This document shows positions 35,388 to 43,646 of a stretch of DNA of 64,000 nucleotides, piece after piece. This DNA is from TMED88 sp964515335 (GTDB lineage: Bacteria > Myxococcota_A > UBA9160 > UBA4427), in contig CAZETS010000015.1 of NCBI GenBank assembly GCA_964515335.1, positions 16,881 through 80,880 on the forward strand, given 5' to 3'. Positions within the stretch are counted from its first letter, which is position 1. Each line of letters begins with the position of its first letter. The notes under the pieces are model-generated. The model was not told the origin of the DNA and ran no database searches. It saw only the letters and a list, made by a program, of their open reading frames with translations. A program made the position numbers and the translations under genes.

Positions 35388-36992
35388 ATGGAGCTTCTTC
35401 ACCGGATCCGCGCCCTCATCATGCCCACGGTGCTCGGGCTGCTTCTCGGCTCGTGGGCCCTCGCCACCTGGGTGTCGCCGGTCTTCGACTGGCTGGCGCT
35501 GCTGATGGTGCCGGTCGCCCTGCTCGCCCTGTACGACCGCTTCCAGCACACGCACTCGGTCATGCGCAACTACCCGCTGCTCGGCCGCATGCGCTACCTG
35601 CTCGAGTCGGCCGGCCCCGAGCTGCATCAGTACTTCGTAGAGAGCAATACCAGCGGCCGCCCGTTCAATCGCGACCAGCGCAACATCATGTACCGGCGCG
35701 CGAAGGGCATCCCCGCCGTCAAGCCCTTCGGGACCGAGCAGGACGTCTACGCCGAAGGCTACGGGTTCATCAGCCACTCGGCCTGGCCGGTGGCCGTCCC
35801 CGACGATCCGGCGCGCGAAGTCCGGGTCACGGTCGGCGGCAAGCAGTGCAGCGTCCCCTACTCGGCGTCGGTGGTGAACGTCTCGGCGATGAGCTTCGGT
35901 TCGCTCTCGGCCAACGCCGTGCTGGCGATCGGCCAGGGCGCGCGCCGCGGCGGCTTCGCACAGAACACCGGCGAGGGCGGGTACAGCCGCTATCACCGCG
36001 AGGCCGGCGCGGACATCATCTGGCAGATCGGCACCGGCTACTTCGGCTGTCGCGGCGGCGACGGCCACTTCGACGCCGCCCGCTTCGAGGAGACGGCGCG
36101 GGTCGACGCGATCAAGATGATCGAGATCAAGCTCTCACAGGGCGCCAAGCCGGGTCACGGCGGCGTGCTGCCGGGCGCCAAGGTGACACCTGAGATCGCC
36201 GAGGCGCGCGGCATCCCGGTCGGCGTGGACTGCCTGTCGCCGCCCGGCCATACCGCTTTCGCGACGCCGATCGGCCTGCTCGAGTTCGTCGCGCGGCTCC
36301 GCGAGCTCTCCGGCGGCAAGCCCGTGGGCTTCAAGCTCTGCGTCGGCCGTCCCCGGGACGTGCTCGCGATCGCCAAGGCGATGGTCGAGACGGGCATCCG
36401 GCCGGACTTCGTCACCGTCGACGGCGCCGAGGGCGGCACCGGCGCCGCCCCGATCGAGTTCTCCGACCACCTCGGCTTTCCGCTGCGCGAAGGCCTCCGC
36501 TGGGTGCGGAACGCACTCGTCGGCATCGGGGTGAAGGACGAAGTGCTGATCGCGGCGAGCGGCAAGCGCATGGCGGGCTTCGAGCTCGCACTGGCGTCGG
36601 CGCTCGGCGCCGACTGGTGCAACGTCGCGCGCGGCTTCATGTTCGCGGTCGGCTGCATCCAGTCGCAGAGCTGTCACACCAACAGCTGCCCGGTGGGCGT
36701 CGCCACCCAGGACCGGAACCTGCAGCGGGCGCTCGTCGTGAAGGACAAAGCCGAGCGCGCCTTCAACTTCCACCGGCACACCGTCGAGGACGTCGCCGAG
36801 CTGGCCGGCGCCTGCGGGCTCGCGCATCCCTTCGACTTCGAGCCGAGGCACATCCACGAGCGCGTGAGCCCGCACGAGGTGCTGCGCTTCGACCAGCTCT
36901 ACGAGTTCACCGAGCCCGGCCAGCTGCTCGACGGCCACGTACCCGAGTCGATGCAGGAGCACTGGGAGGCCGCGAAGGCGGACCGGTTCTAG
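35388..36992 (+). CDS. FMN-binding glutamate-synthase (GltB-like) family protein
   Basis: 534 residues. Two N-terminal hydrophobic helices (ALIMPTVLGLLLGSWALATWV; LLMVPVALLALY) anchor it in the membrane. The catalytic domain shows VNVSAMSFGSLSANAVLAIG, QNTGEGGYSRYHREAGADIIWQIGTGYFG, IEIKLSQGAKPGHGGVLPGAKV, and DFVTVDGAEGGTGAAPIEF, the FMN-barrel features of glutamate synthase domain 2. The Fe-S motif is CIQSQSCHTNSCPVGVA (three Cys). It lacks the amidotransferase domain, so it cannot be a standard GltB; these standalone proteins have unclear function, possibly oxidation of an amine or amino acid at the membrane. Confidence 0.85.
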   Translation: MELLHRIRALIMPTVLGLLLGSWALATWVSPVFDWLALLMVPVALLALYDRFQHTHSVMRNYPLLGRMRYLLESAGPELHQYFVESNTSGRPFNRDQRNIMYRRAKGIPAVKPFGTEQDVYAEGYGFISHSAWPVAVPDDPAREVRVTVGGKQCSVPYSASVVNVSAMSFGSLSANAVLAIGQGARRGGFAQNTGEGGYSRYHREAGADIIWQIGTGYFGCRGGDGHFDAARFEETARVDAIKMIEIKLSQGAKPGHGGVLPGAKVTPEIAEARGIPVGVDCLSPPGHTAFATPIGLLEFVARLRELSGGKPVGFKLCVGRPRDVLAIAKAMVETGIRPDFVTVDGAEGGTGAAPIEFSDHLGFPLREGLRWVRNALVGIGVKDEVLIAASGKRMAGFELALASALGADWCNVARGFMFAVGCIQSQSCHTNSCPVGVATQDRNLQRALVVKDKAERAFNFHRHTVEDVAELAGACGLAHPFDFEPRHIHERVSPHEVLRFDQLYEFTEPGQLLDGHVPESMQEHWEAAKADRF

Positions 36993-37138
36993 AAGCCCGG
37001 GTCGTTCACGCAACCCGCCGAGGTCCCGGCGAAGTCTCGACCGATCGCGGCGATCTCGGCCACGAAACGGCCAGCGCCTGCGGGACACCTCTCGGGAGGA
37101 GCCCGGGCGCATTCGAGCGCGGCGGCGTGCCGCGTCGA

Positions 37139-38293
37139 TCAGGCGTGCCGTCGCGTCGACGTCCGGGTCAGCACGAACGCTCCGACGACCAACAGCAGGG
37201 CAGCCAGCAGCATCGGCACGCCGTCCGAGGCGCTCGGCACCACGACGGGGGGCTCGATCTCACAGATGTCGCTGCAGCCGTCGCCGCTCGTCGTGTTGCC
37301 GTCGTCGCACTCCTCGCCGAGACCGACCTGCACGACGCCGTCGCCGCAGAACTCGTTCATGCAGGTGTCCGAGCAGCCGTCCTCGGGAATCGTGTTGCCG
37401 TCGTCGCACTCCTCGCTGCCCTCGATCACGCTGTTGCCGCACACGGCGCCGGCGACGTCGAGCGTCCAGGTGCTGTTGTAGCCGTCCGGGCCGACCGCCC
37501 GGCCCCACTCGCTGTACTCGTCGACGTCCACGTCGCCACGACCCGTCGCATCGTTCACGCCGAAGAGCACACCGGCCTCCTCGCCGCCGCTGGCGCTGCT
37601 GCAGATGAAGCCGCTGCAGCCGTCGTTCGAAAAGGCGTCGAGCTTGAAGTCGATCGTCACGTTGATGGTGGCGTCCCCGGTGCCGGACGCGACGGCCACG
37701 CCGACGGCGCTGTCCGAGAAGGTCTGGCTGCTCTGGCTGTTGTTCGACGGATTGTCGTTGAAGGCCTGGTTGGCGAGCAGGCTCGTGGTCACGTCACCGG
37801 AGAGCGTCAGGGCAGAGATGTGGGCATGGCCGTCGTCCTGGGTGCCCACCGCGCTCGCTGTTCCGTCGCCGTGCAGGCCAAGCAGCCCCATCGCGTCGTG
37901 GTCGAGAGAGAGCGTCCAGGGATCGGCGGGGTCGTCGGTGTCGATCGTGAAGGTGAGCGCGTAGGAGACGTTCAGCTCCTGGTACTCGTTGTTGAAGATG
38001 AACGCGTCCACCGCCACCGCGGCGTCGAACGCAAAGGTGTTGGTCAGCGTCACCACGCCGCCGCCGACGTCCGAGTCGCTGCCGGTGTCGTTCAGCACGG
38101 CGACGTTGGTGTCGTTCAGACCCGAGGCCTCGAAGCAGGTCGCGCCGTCGGGATAGCCCGCCGTGCTCGCGTTGCTGTGGAGGCTGTCGCCCTGTCCGCA
38201 GACGCTGTTGTTGGCGACCGACAGGCTGAAGGTATGGGCCTCGGCCGAGCCGGCGGCGAAAAGCAGAAGCAACGCGACGACGAAGAAGCGCAT
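37139..38293 (-). CDS. Secreted DUF4215 (Myxococcus Cys-rich repeat) protein with C-terminal membrane anchor
   Basis: 384 residues from ATG at 38293 (MRFFVVALLLLFAAGSAEA, a clean signal peptide; earlier starts are unlikely). The middle is a beta-rich Ser/Asn/Thr/Asp segment with jelly-roll-like content. Then come two DUF4215 repeats: CGNSVIEGSEECDDGNT-type and CGDGVVQVGLGEECDDGNT-type, each with the diagnostic ECDDGN-x6-DGCS-x2-C pattern. The end (PSASDGVPMLLAALLLVVGAFVL then RTSTRRHA) is a short spacer, one helix and a basic tail, resembling exosortase or rhombosortase-type C-terminal sorting signals. Probably surface-anchored after processing. Ligand unknown. Confidence 0.82.
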   Translation of the reverse strand: MRFFVVALLLLFAAGSAEAHTFSLSVANNSVCGQGDSLHSNASTAGYPDGATCFEASGLNDTNVAVLNDTGSDSDVGGGVVTLTNTFAFDAAVAVDAFIFNNEYQELNVSYALTFTIDTDDPADPWTLSLDHDAMGLLGLHGDGTASAVGTQDDGHAHISALTLSGDVTTSLLANQAFNDNPSNNSQSSQTFSDSAVGVAVASGTGDATINVTIDFKLDAFSNDGCSGFICSSASGGEEAGVLFGVNDATGRGDVDVDEYSEWGRAVGPDGYNSTWTLDVAGAVCGNSVIEGSEECDDGNTIPEDGCSDTCMNEFCGDGVVQVGLGEECDDGNTTSGDGCSDICEIEPPVVVPSASDGVPMLLAALLLVVGAFVLTRTSTRRHA

Positions 38294-38827
38294 GGAAGCG
38301 GTCCTCTCGGGAGGGCGGCGCGCGCTGCCGCCGAACAGCGAGCCCGCCGCGATGGATGGATGCTCCATTCTGGGGCCCGGGGGCGGCTCGCGTCAATCGA
38401 AGAACCACAGGAAAGCACCGGGATCCGTCATGACGGTCGATCGTACGAGATCCACCACGAGATCCACTAAAAGGAATCGGACGTCCCTCTTAGTGGACCG
38501 GAGCAATTAGTGGACCGGAGCAATGGCTCGCACCCCGCGAATCGCCCCCAGCGGAGCGGAGAGTGCTCCTCAGGACGATTTCGAGGCCCGTCACGAAGCG
38601 TCTGTCTTACAGGCTTCAGGCGGGTTCCGGCAGACTTCGGGTCCGATCGCGTGAGAGGGCGCCGCCGAGCCATCCTGTGGCCGGCTCGCCCCGGCGCTAC
38701 CGCAGCGTGTGCGGGTGCTCGGGCGGCATGACGCGCTCGCCCCGCGACCACTCGGCTGATGGGTTCGTGAGGATGTCTGCGCCCGCTGGTTCCTTACACT
38801 GGGCAGATTCCCGGGGGCCGACCGAGC
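38294..38827. other. Gene-free divergent region with direct and inverted repeats
   Basis: 534 bp separate the DUF4215 gene from the PLP gene. The right half includes a 17-bp tandem repeat at 38490-38523 and an inverted repeat TCCACTAA (38463-38470) with TTAGTGGA (38490-38497), loop 19 nt. A duplicated GAGATCCAC word sits near 38450-38466. No gene is convincing here. It probably holds promoters and an operator for one of the divergent genes. Confidence 0.5.
38490..38523. repeat. 17-bp perfect tandem repeat, two copies
   Basis: TTAGTGGACCGGAGCAA occurs at 38490-38506 and directly again at 38507-38523. The first eight bases pair with TCCACTAA at 38463-38470. The position is 305 bp upstream of the PLP lyase start and about 200 bp upstream of the DUF4215 start. 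Confidence 0.75.
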
Positions 38828-40264
38828 ATGCGAATACCCGAGCGAGGGCTGGGCCGCGAGGCCATCTTCGAGCGACTCGAGCAGTACCGCCAGCAGGACA
38901 CGCCGTGGCGCGAGGGCCGCACGTGGGCGTACGTGTACGACCCCGGCCCCGAAGCCGAGTCGGTCATCAAGGACGCCTACTCGAGCTACCTGGGCGAGAA
39001 CGGCCTCGACCCGACGGCGTTCCCCAGCGCGCTGCGCATGGAGAACGAGGTGGTCGCGATGGCGGCCGCACACCTGCACGGCGACGAGGACGTCGTCGGC
39101 AACTTCACGAGCGGCGGCACCGAGAGCATCATGCTTGCCGTCAAGGCCGCGCGCGACTTCGCGCGCGAGCGGCGGCCCGAGGTCGGGCGACCCGAGATCG
39201 TGCTGCCCGAGACGGGTCACGCCGCCTTCCAGAAGGCCGCCCACTACCTCGGCGTCGAGCCGGTGGTCGTCGCGGTCGACCCGCAGACCTTCCGCGCCGA
39301 CGTCGCGGCGATGCGCAAGGCCATCACGAAGGACACGGTGCTGCTCGTCGGCTCGGCGATCTCGTACGCGCACGGCGTCGTCGATCCGATCGAGGAGATC
39401 GCCGCCCTCGCCCAGGAGCGCGGCCTGCTGTGTCACGTCGACGCCTGCATGGGCGGCTTCCTGCTCGAGTACTTCGAGCGGCTCGGCCGCGAAGTGCCGC
39501 GCTTCGATTTCCGGGTGCCGGGCGTCACCTCGATCTCGATGGACCTGCACAAGTACGCGTTCGCCGCCAAGGGCGCCTCGACGGTCCTCTACCGCAGCGG
39601 CGACCTGCGCAAGTACCAGATGTACGCATGCTCGAACTGGTCGGGCTACACGGTCATCAACCCGACCGTGCAGAGCTCGAAGAGCGCCGGCCCGATCGCC
39701 GGCGCCTGGGCGGGGCTGCACTTCCTCGGCGACGACGGCTATCTCGAGATCGCCCGAGGCGTCGCCGAAGCAACCGACCGCATCGCGGCCGCGATCGCCG
39801 GCCACCCCGACCTGCGCGTGCTCGGCGAGCCCCACATGAACCTGCTCTCCTTCGCGTCCGACACGGTGAGCGTCTTCCACATCGCCGACGAGATGAAGGA
39901 GCGCGACTGGTACGTGCAGCCCCAGCTCGCCTACGGGTGCTCGCCGGAGAACATCCATCTCTCCATCAACCCAGCCAGCCTGCACTGGGTGGACGACATG
40001 CTCGGCGACCTGGTCGAATGCGTCGAGAAGGCGCGCACCCTGCCCACGGGCCAGCTCGCGCCGAAGATCAAGGAGGCGTTCGGCAGCCTCCGTCCCGCGG
40101 ACCTCACCGACGACGTGTTCCGCGGCATGCTGTCGATGGCGGGGATCACCGGAACCGGACTGCCGGGCCGGATGGCCGAGATCAACGAGGTGCTGAACGC
40201 CCTGCCGGTGCCGCTGCGCGAACGGCTGCTGGTCGAGTACCTGAACGAGCTGTATCGGGCATAG
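38828..40264 (+). CDS. PLP-dependent lyase/decarboxylase, sphingosine-1-phosphate-lyase-like
   Basis: 478 residues. PLP fold type I: NFTSGGTESIMLAVKAARD near residue 92-110, GHAAFQKAAHYLG near 130, HVDACMGGFLLEYFE (Asp205), and the Schiff-base lysine in SMDLHKYAFAAKGAS (Lys242). This arrangement matches the group II decarboxylase superfamily, closest by motif to sphinganine-1-phosphate lyase (Dpl1) and tyrosine/aspartate decarboxylases. The eukaryotic lyase works in the ER membrane; this one has no membrane helix. Bacterial members of this subgroup exist in sphingolipid-producing or pathogen genomes. The alternative is an amino-acid decarboxylase. Confidence 0.8.
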   Translation: MRIPERGLGREAIFERLEQYRQQDTPWREGRTWAYVYDPGPEAESVIKDAYSSYLGENGLDPTAFPSALRMENEVVAMAAAHLHGDEDVVGNFTSGGTESIMLAVKAARDFARERRPEVGRPEIVLPETGHAAFQKAAHYLGVEPVVVAVDPQTFRADVAAMRKAITKDTVLLVGSAISYAHGVVDPIEEIAALAQERGLLCHVDACMGGFLLEYFERLGREVPRFDFRVPGVTSISMDLHKYAFAAKGASTVLYRSGDLRKYQMYACSNWSGYTVINPTVQSSKSAGPIAGAWAGLHFLGDDGYLEIARGVAEATDRIAAAIAGHPDLRVLGEPHMNLLSFASDTVSVFHIADEMKERDWYVQPQLAYGCSPENIHLSINPASLHWVDDMLGDLVECVEKARTLPTGQLAPKIKEAFGSLRPADLTDDVFRGMLSMAGITGTGLPGRMAEINEVLNALPVPLRERLLVEYLNELYRA

Positions 40265-40316
40265 GGGCGCCGCTACCCGGCCTCGACGAACTCGCCCCGA
40301 GTCCTCGATCTCGGAG

Positions 40317-41327
40317 CTACGTCGAGCGCACGAACCCCGCGATGGACCGCGCGAGCTCCTCACCGCGCCCCTCCTGCAGGAAGTGGCCGCCGCCGTGGAT
40401 CCTCGTATGCGGCTGACCCTTCGCGCCGGGCACGCGCTCGCGAAACAGCGGCTCCATGGCGCCCGTCACGGGATCGTTGTCGCTGAACGCGCAGAGCAGC
40501 GGCTTGTCCCACTGCGAGAACACCTGCCAGGCACGGCGGTTCGCGGGAACCGACGGATCGTCGGGCAGCGTCGGCACCTGGCTCGGCATCGCGCGCGGGC
40601 CCATCTTGAACTCCGGGCCCGGGAAGGGCGCGTCGTAGGCGGCCACCTCCTCGGGCGTGACGGTTCGGCCGTCGATCGAGCCCGCCACCATCATCCCGAC
40701 CGGCAGATCCTCGGTCTCCCAGGTCCACTTCTGCCACGCCGCGAAGGTCTGCTCGGGTCGCGTCGGGTCGGGCTGCGAGAGGGCGGCCGTCACCTCGGGC
40801 AGCGTCGGCGTGGGGCCCGACGCCCGGTACTCCTTCACGGCCGCCGCGAACTCGTCACTGACGCCTTCCGGCACCGGCAGTCCCGTGTTCGCCACCACCA
40901 CGCGATCGAAGCGATCCGGATTCTCGGCCACCATCCGAAGCCCGATCAGCCCGCCCCAGTCCTGCCCGACGAACGTCGCGCCACGCACGTCGTTCGCGGT
41001 GAGCCACGCCGTCATCCAGTCGACCTGGCGCTGGTAGCTGTAGTCCTCGCGCGCCGCCGGCTTGTCGGAGCGCCCGAAGCCGACCAGGTCGGGCGCGAGC
41101 ACGCGAAGCCCCGCTCCGGTCAGCACGGGAATCATGTGGCGGTAGAGATAGCTCCAGGTAGGTTGCCCGTGCATGCACAACACGAGCGCGCCATCCCGCG
41201 GTCCCTCGTCGACGTGGTGGACGCGCAGGGTGCCGCCCTCGCCGTCGGGCACCTCGGTGTAGTGCGGCGCGAACGGGTAACCGGGCAGTTTCTCGAAGCG
41301 CTCGTCGGGGGTGCGCAGGCTCTTCAT
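40317..41327 (-). CDS. Haloalkane dehalogenase (HLD-I subfamily, DhlA-like)
   Basis: 336 residues. Oxyanion-hole motif HGQPTWSYLYR near residue 53; nucleophile Asp123 in VGQDWGGL; Asp283 in AFSDNDP as the catalytic acid; His315 in GGGHFLQE as base. Halide-stabilising residues of HLD-I enzymes are two Trp: one next to the nucleophile (Trp124) and one in the cap, here Trp198 in FAAWQKW, aligned to DhlA FTAW. The cap region APFPGPEFKMGPRAMP also fits. All five key positions are present, so a functional dehalogenase is likely; epoxide hydrolases of this fold lack the second Trp. Cytosolic, splits C-halogen bonds. Confidence 0.85.
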   Translation of the reverse strand: MKSLRTPDERFEKLPGYPFAPHYTEVPDGEGGTLRVHHVDEGPRDGALVLCMHGQPTWSYLYRHMIPVLTGAGLRVLAPDLVGFGRSDKPAAREDYSYQRQVDWMTAWLTANDVRGATFVGQDWGGLIGLRMVAENPDRFDRVVVANTGLPVPEGVSDEFAAAVKEYRASGPTPTLPEVTAALSQPDPTRPEQTFAAWQKWTWETEDLPVGMMVAGSIDGRTVTPEEVAAYDAPFPGPEFKMGPRAMPSQVPTLPDDPSVPANRRAWQVFSQWDKPLLCAFSDNDPVTGAMEPLFRERVPGAKGQPHTRIHGGGHFLQEGRGEELARSIAGFVRST

Positions 41328-41658
41328 GGGGATATCTCCTCTCGCGGTCGATCCCGGGAGCCTATGTCAGACGGGCGGCGGCGGCAGTAAGATCCCGGCG
41401 CGCTGCCGCTCCTGCCGCCCCTGCCGCCCCTGCCGCCCCTGCCGACAGGAGGGCGCGTCCGGTCGCCGCGCGCTTCCCCGTCGGGGCACGCGAGCCGGCG
41501 CTCTCGCCGCGCGGCAGGCTGGGACCGCAAGTCACCGATCATACGGGGACGATGGCCAGCCATCTCGTCGGGATCGCTGTGCTATTCGTCCCGCCGCAAG
41601 TCAGCGGATGCCGGCCATCGAATCCAGCAGCCAGCACTCCACGATCCAGGAGAGAAAC
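41328..41658. other. Gene-free divergent region with a 9-bp tandem array
   Basis: 331 bp between the dehalogenase (leftward) and a secreted hypothetical (rightward). It holds the tandem repeat at 41403-41438 and ends in a good ribosome-binding site (CCAGGAGAG) before 41659. Nothing else is recognised. Confidence 0.5.
41403..41438. repeat. 9-bp tandem repeat, four to five copies
   Basis: CTGCCGCTC, CTGCCGCCC, CTGCCGCCC, CTGCCGCCC lie in sequence, with a fifth partial CTGCCGACA. This is a simple-sequence array in non-coding DNA, liable to slip. Confidence 0.75.
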
Positions 41659-42183
41659 ATGCGCGCCATCACCCTGCTTCTTCTCGTGCCGCTCGCCCTG
41701 CTGCTCGCGGCCTCTACCGCCAACGCCAAGAGCTGCTCGACGTTCGCGGTCCTCGAGTCCTACGACCCCGACACGAAGATGCTGAGCCTCAAGATCACCA
41801 AGGGCAACTCGCAGAGGTTCTTTCCGAAGCCCGAGGGATCGGGATCGGCGAACTCGAAGGTCCCGAAGAAGTGCAAGACCCGCATCTTGAAGATGGGCAG
41901 CTACGAGGTGCGCTCGAAGGGCGGGCGGCTCAGCATCACGCAGGTGCGCGAGAACTTCACCGACAACATGCTGAACGACCCGGACGACGAGAGCTGGGTG
42001 CCCAGCAAGCTCGACGAGCTGATCGCGGGCAAGACCAAGGTCGTCGTCGTGCTGCGGCCGATCATGGGCGCCAAGAACAAGAAGAAGCCGCCGCACTGGG
42101 TGAGCACGATCTACATGCCCATCACCCAGGCCGAGCTCGACGAGATCGCCCGCCTCGACGCGCAGGGCGACGACGTCGACTGA
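41659..42183 (+). CDS. Secreted hypothetical protein
   Basis: 174 residues from ATG at 41659 with CCAGGAGAG upstream. MRAITLLLLVPLALLLAASTANA is a signal peptide. Mature part has an N-terminal SCSTFAVLESYDPDTKMLSLKI strand and a lysine-rich GSANSKVPKKCKTRILKMGSYEV segment with two nearby cysteines (one at about residue 26, one at about 73), then a basic KNKKKPPHWV stretch. I do not recognise the family. It is convergent with the selenoprotein gene (9 bp between stops). Confidence 0.65.
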   Translation: MRAITLLLLVPLALLLAASTANAKSCSTFAVLESYDPDTKMLSLKITKGNSQRFFPKPEGSGSANSKVPKKCKTRILKMGSYEVRSKGGRLSITQVRENFTDNMLNDPDDESWVPSKLDELIAGKTKVVVVLRPIMGAKNKKKPPHWVSTIYMPITQAELDEIARLDAQGDDVD

Positions 42184-42192
42184 GGGGCCCTC

Positions 42193-43503
42193 TCAGGAAC
42201 TCTTCCCGTCGCCGGGCCCACATCCCCGGCCCGGCCCCTGAGTCGGCGGTTCGGCAGAGCCGGGCTCGCTCGCCGCGACGCGGCTCGCGAAGCCTCGCCG
42301 CCGGGCCGCGATCTCGAGCCGCAAGCTCTTCGCGACGAAGCGGATGAACCCGAGCGGGTGCCGCCGAAGCTTACGCAGCAGCAGCCTGCGCAGGTGAGGG
42401 GTGCCGTCGTACCCGCCCTCGCGCTGCCCGTGCCCGGTGTGGAGCGAGATCGCGGGCACGTCGATCACGTCGAGGGGCAGCTCGAGCGAGAGCCTCTCGG
42501 TCTTGGGCAGCAGGCAAGTGCGATCGTCACAGGCCTGGTAGCGCACGGTGACCTCGATCGACGCGGTCTCGGCGTCGAGCGGACGCACCTCGCTGGCCAG
42601 CTCGCCCACCGCATAGAAGGGCACCCGGATGTCGACCACGCCGCTCCACACCTGCAGGTCGACTCCCAGCTCGTCGAGCCGCAGCGCAGAAGTGGGCGGA
42701 AGGATCGGCTCTTCGACGATCAGGCCCGGCGGGCCCGCCACCTCGACGCTCGTCGCCAGCATGCCGTCCGGCACCGGCTCGCCGTAGATGTGCAGGCCGT
42801 CGTCGAGCTCGAAGCGCACCACGAGCTCGCGCCGTATGCCCTGGCGGATCGTGCCGCGGCCGCCGTGGACGGCAGCGGTGATCCGCACCGAGGGCTCGCC
42901 GCCGGTCGCCTTCGGCGCAGCGGCGTCGAGCTGAACGCGGCCGAGCGCCGCATCGATCAGTAGCTCGGGGCTGTCGCGCTTCTTGTAGCTGTCGTGGAAG
43001 ATCTTCGTGATCACGACGCCGTGCTCGTCGGTCACGAAGACGCCGGGGTAGGGGATTCCGTACAGCATGCCGTCGCTCTCGTCGAGCTGGTCGTTGAGCA
43101 CGCCGTAGCGGCGGATCACCTCGGAGTCCACATCCGAGAGCAACGGGAAGGGAATACGCTGGCGTTCGGCGAAGTCGCGCAGCACCTCTTCGTCGTCGTA
43201 CGAGATCGCGTAGAGGACGAGGCCCGCTGCCTCGAACTTCTCGAAGGCATCGCGCAGCTCACCGAGCTGCGTCCAGCAGGGGGGTCACCAGACCGCGGAT
43301 CGATAGAAGACGACCGCCGCCCTTCGCCCGGCGCGATGCTCGTGGAAGCGCACGCGATTCCCGAAGGCATCCGGCAGATCGAAGTCGGGCAGGCACTCGC
43401 CCGGCTCGGGACCGACGACTCGACCCGCCGGCAGCCCGGCGCGTCCGGGATGTCCCAACGGCGCCGGCGCGTCGAAACCCAGCTCGTCTCGCTCGACCGC
43501 CAT
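42193..43503 (-). CDS. Selenocysteine redoxin fused to DsbD-alpha-like domain; TGA at 43285-43287 read as Sec
   Basis: 436 residues if the in-frame TGA at codon 73 is read as Sec. N-terminal AhpC/TSA-type redoxin (CLPDFDLPDAFGNRVRF; AVVFYRSAVW) meets the TGA exactly where the catalytic CxxC-type site belongs, giving Sec73-Pro-Pro-Cys76, followed by WTQLGELRDAFEKFEAAGLV and LYAISYDD as expected for a thioredoxin fold. Residues about 200-350 resemble the N-terminal domain of DsbD (VRYQACDDRTCLLPKTE, Cys325 and Cys330). Single-frame calls would give two fragments (43285-43503 and 42193-43185). A bSECIS hairpin follows (43253-43271). ATG at 43503 has AGGTGA upstream. No signal peptide is obvious. 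A peroxidase or thiol-disulfide carrier coupled to a DsbD-type receiver is plausible; redoxin selenoproteins of this type are known, this fusion I do not recall. Confidence 0.84.
43253..43271 (-). promoter_or_regulatory. Predicted bSECIS hairpin for the redoxin-DsbD-alpha selenoprotein
   Basis: CGCAGCTC-GGT-GAGCTGCG is a perfect 8-bp stem with a 3-nt loop starting 13 nt after the UGA; loop bases are 22-24 nt downstream and begin GG, with U last. It has the same geometry (8-bp stem, 3-nt loop starting with G) as the hairpin in the other selenoprotein of this window, although the sequences differ entirely. This shared shape at two unrelated genes supports SECIS function. Confidence 0.76.
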
Positions 43504-43646
43504 GTTTCACCTGCCCTTCTACGGACCTTCGCGAAGCCCGGCCCCCGGAGCCTATCCCAATCCGCCCCTCGCCGTGCTGCACGCGACGCCGCCGGGAGGG
43601 CTCGGGTTCGCCGCCCTACCGGCGCCCGCACTCGGGTGCGGACCGA

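Noticed and set aside
43285..43287. TGA as a frameshift or pseudogene mark in the redoxin gene
   Set aside because: No frame change is needed; the same frame continues through the thioredoxin fold and a DsbD-alpha-like domain, and the hairpin geometry matches the other selenoprotein.
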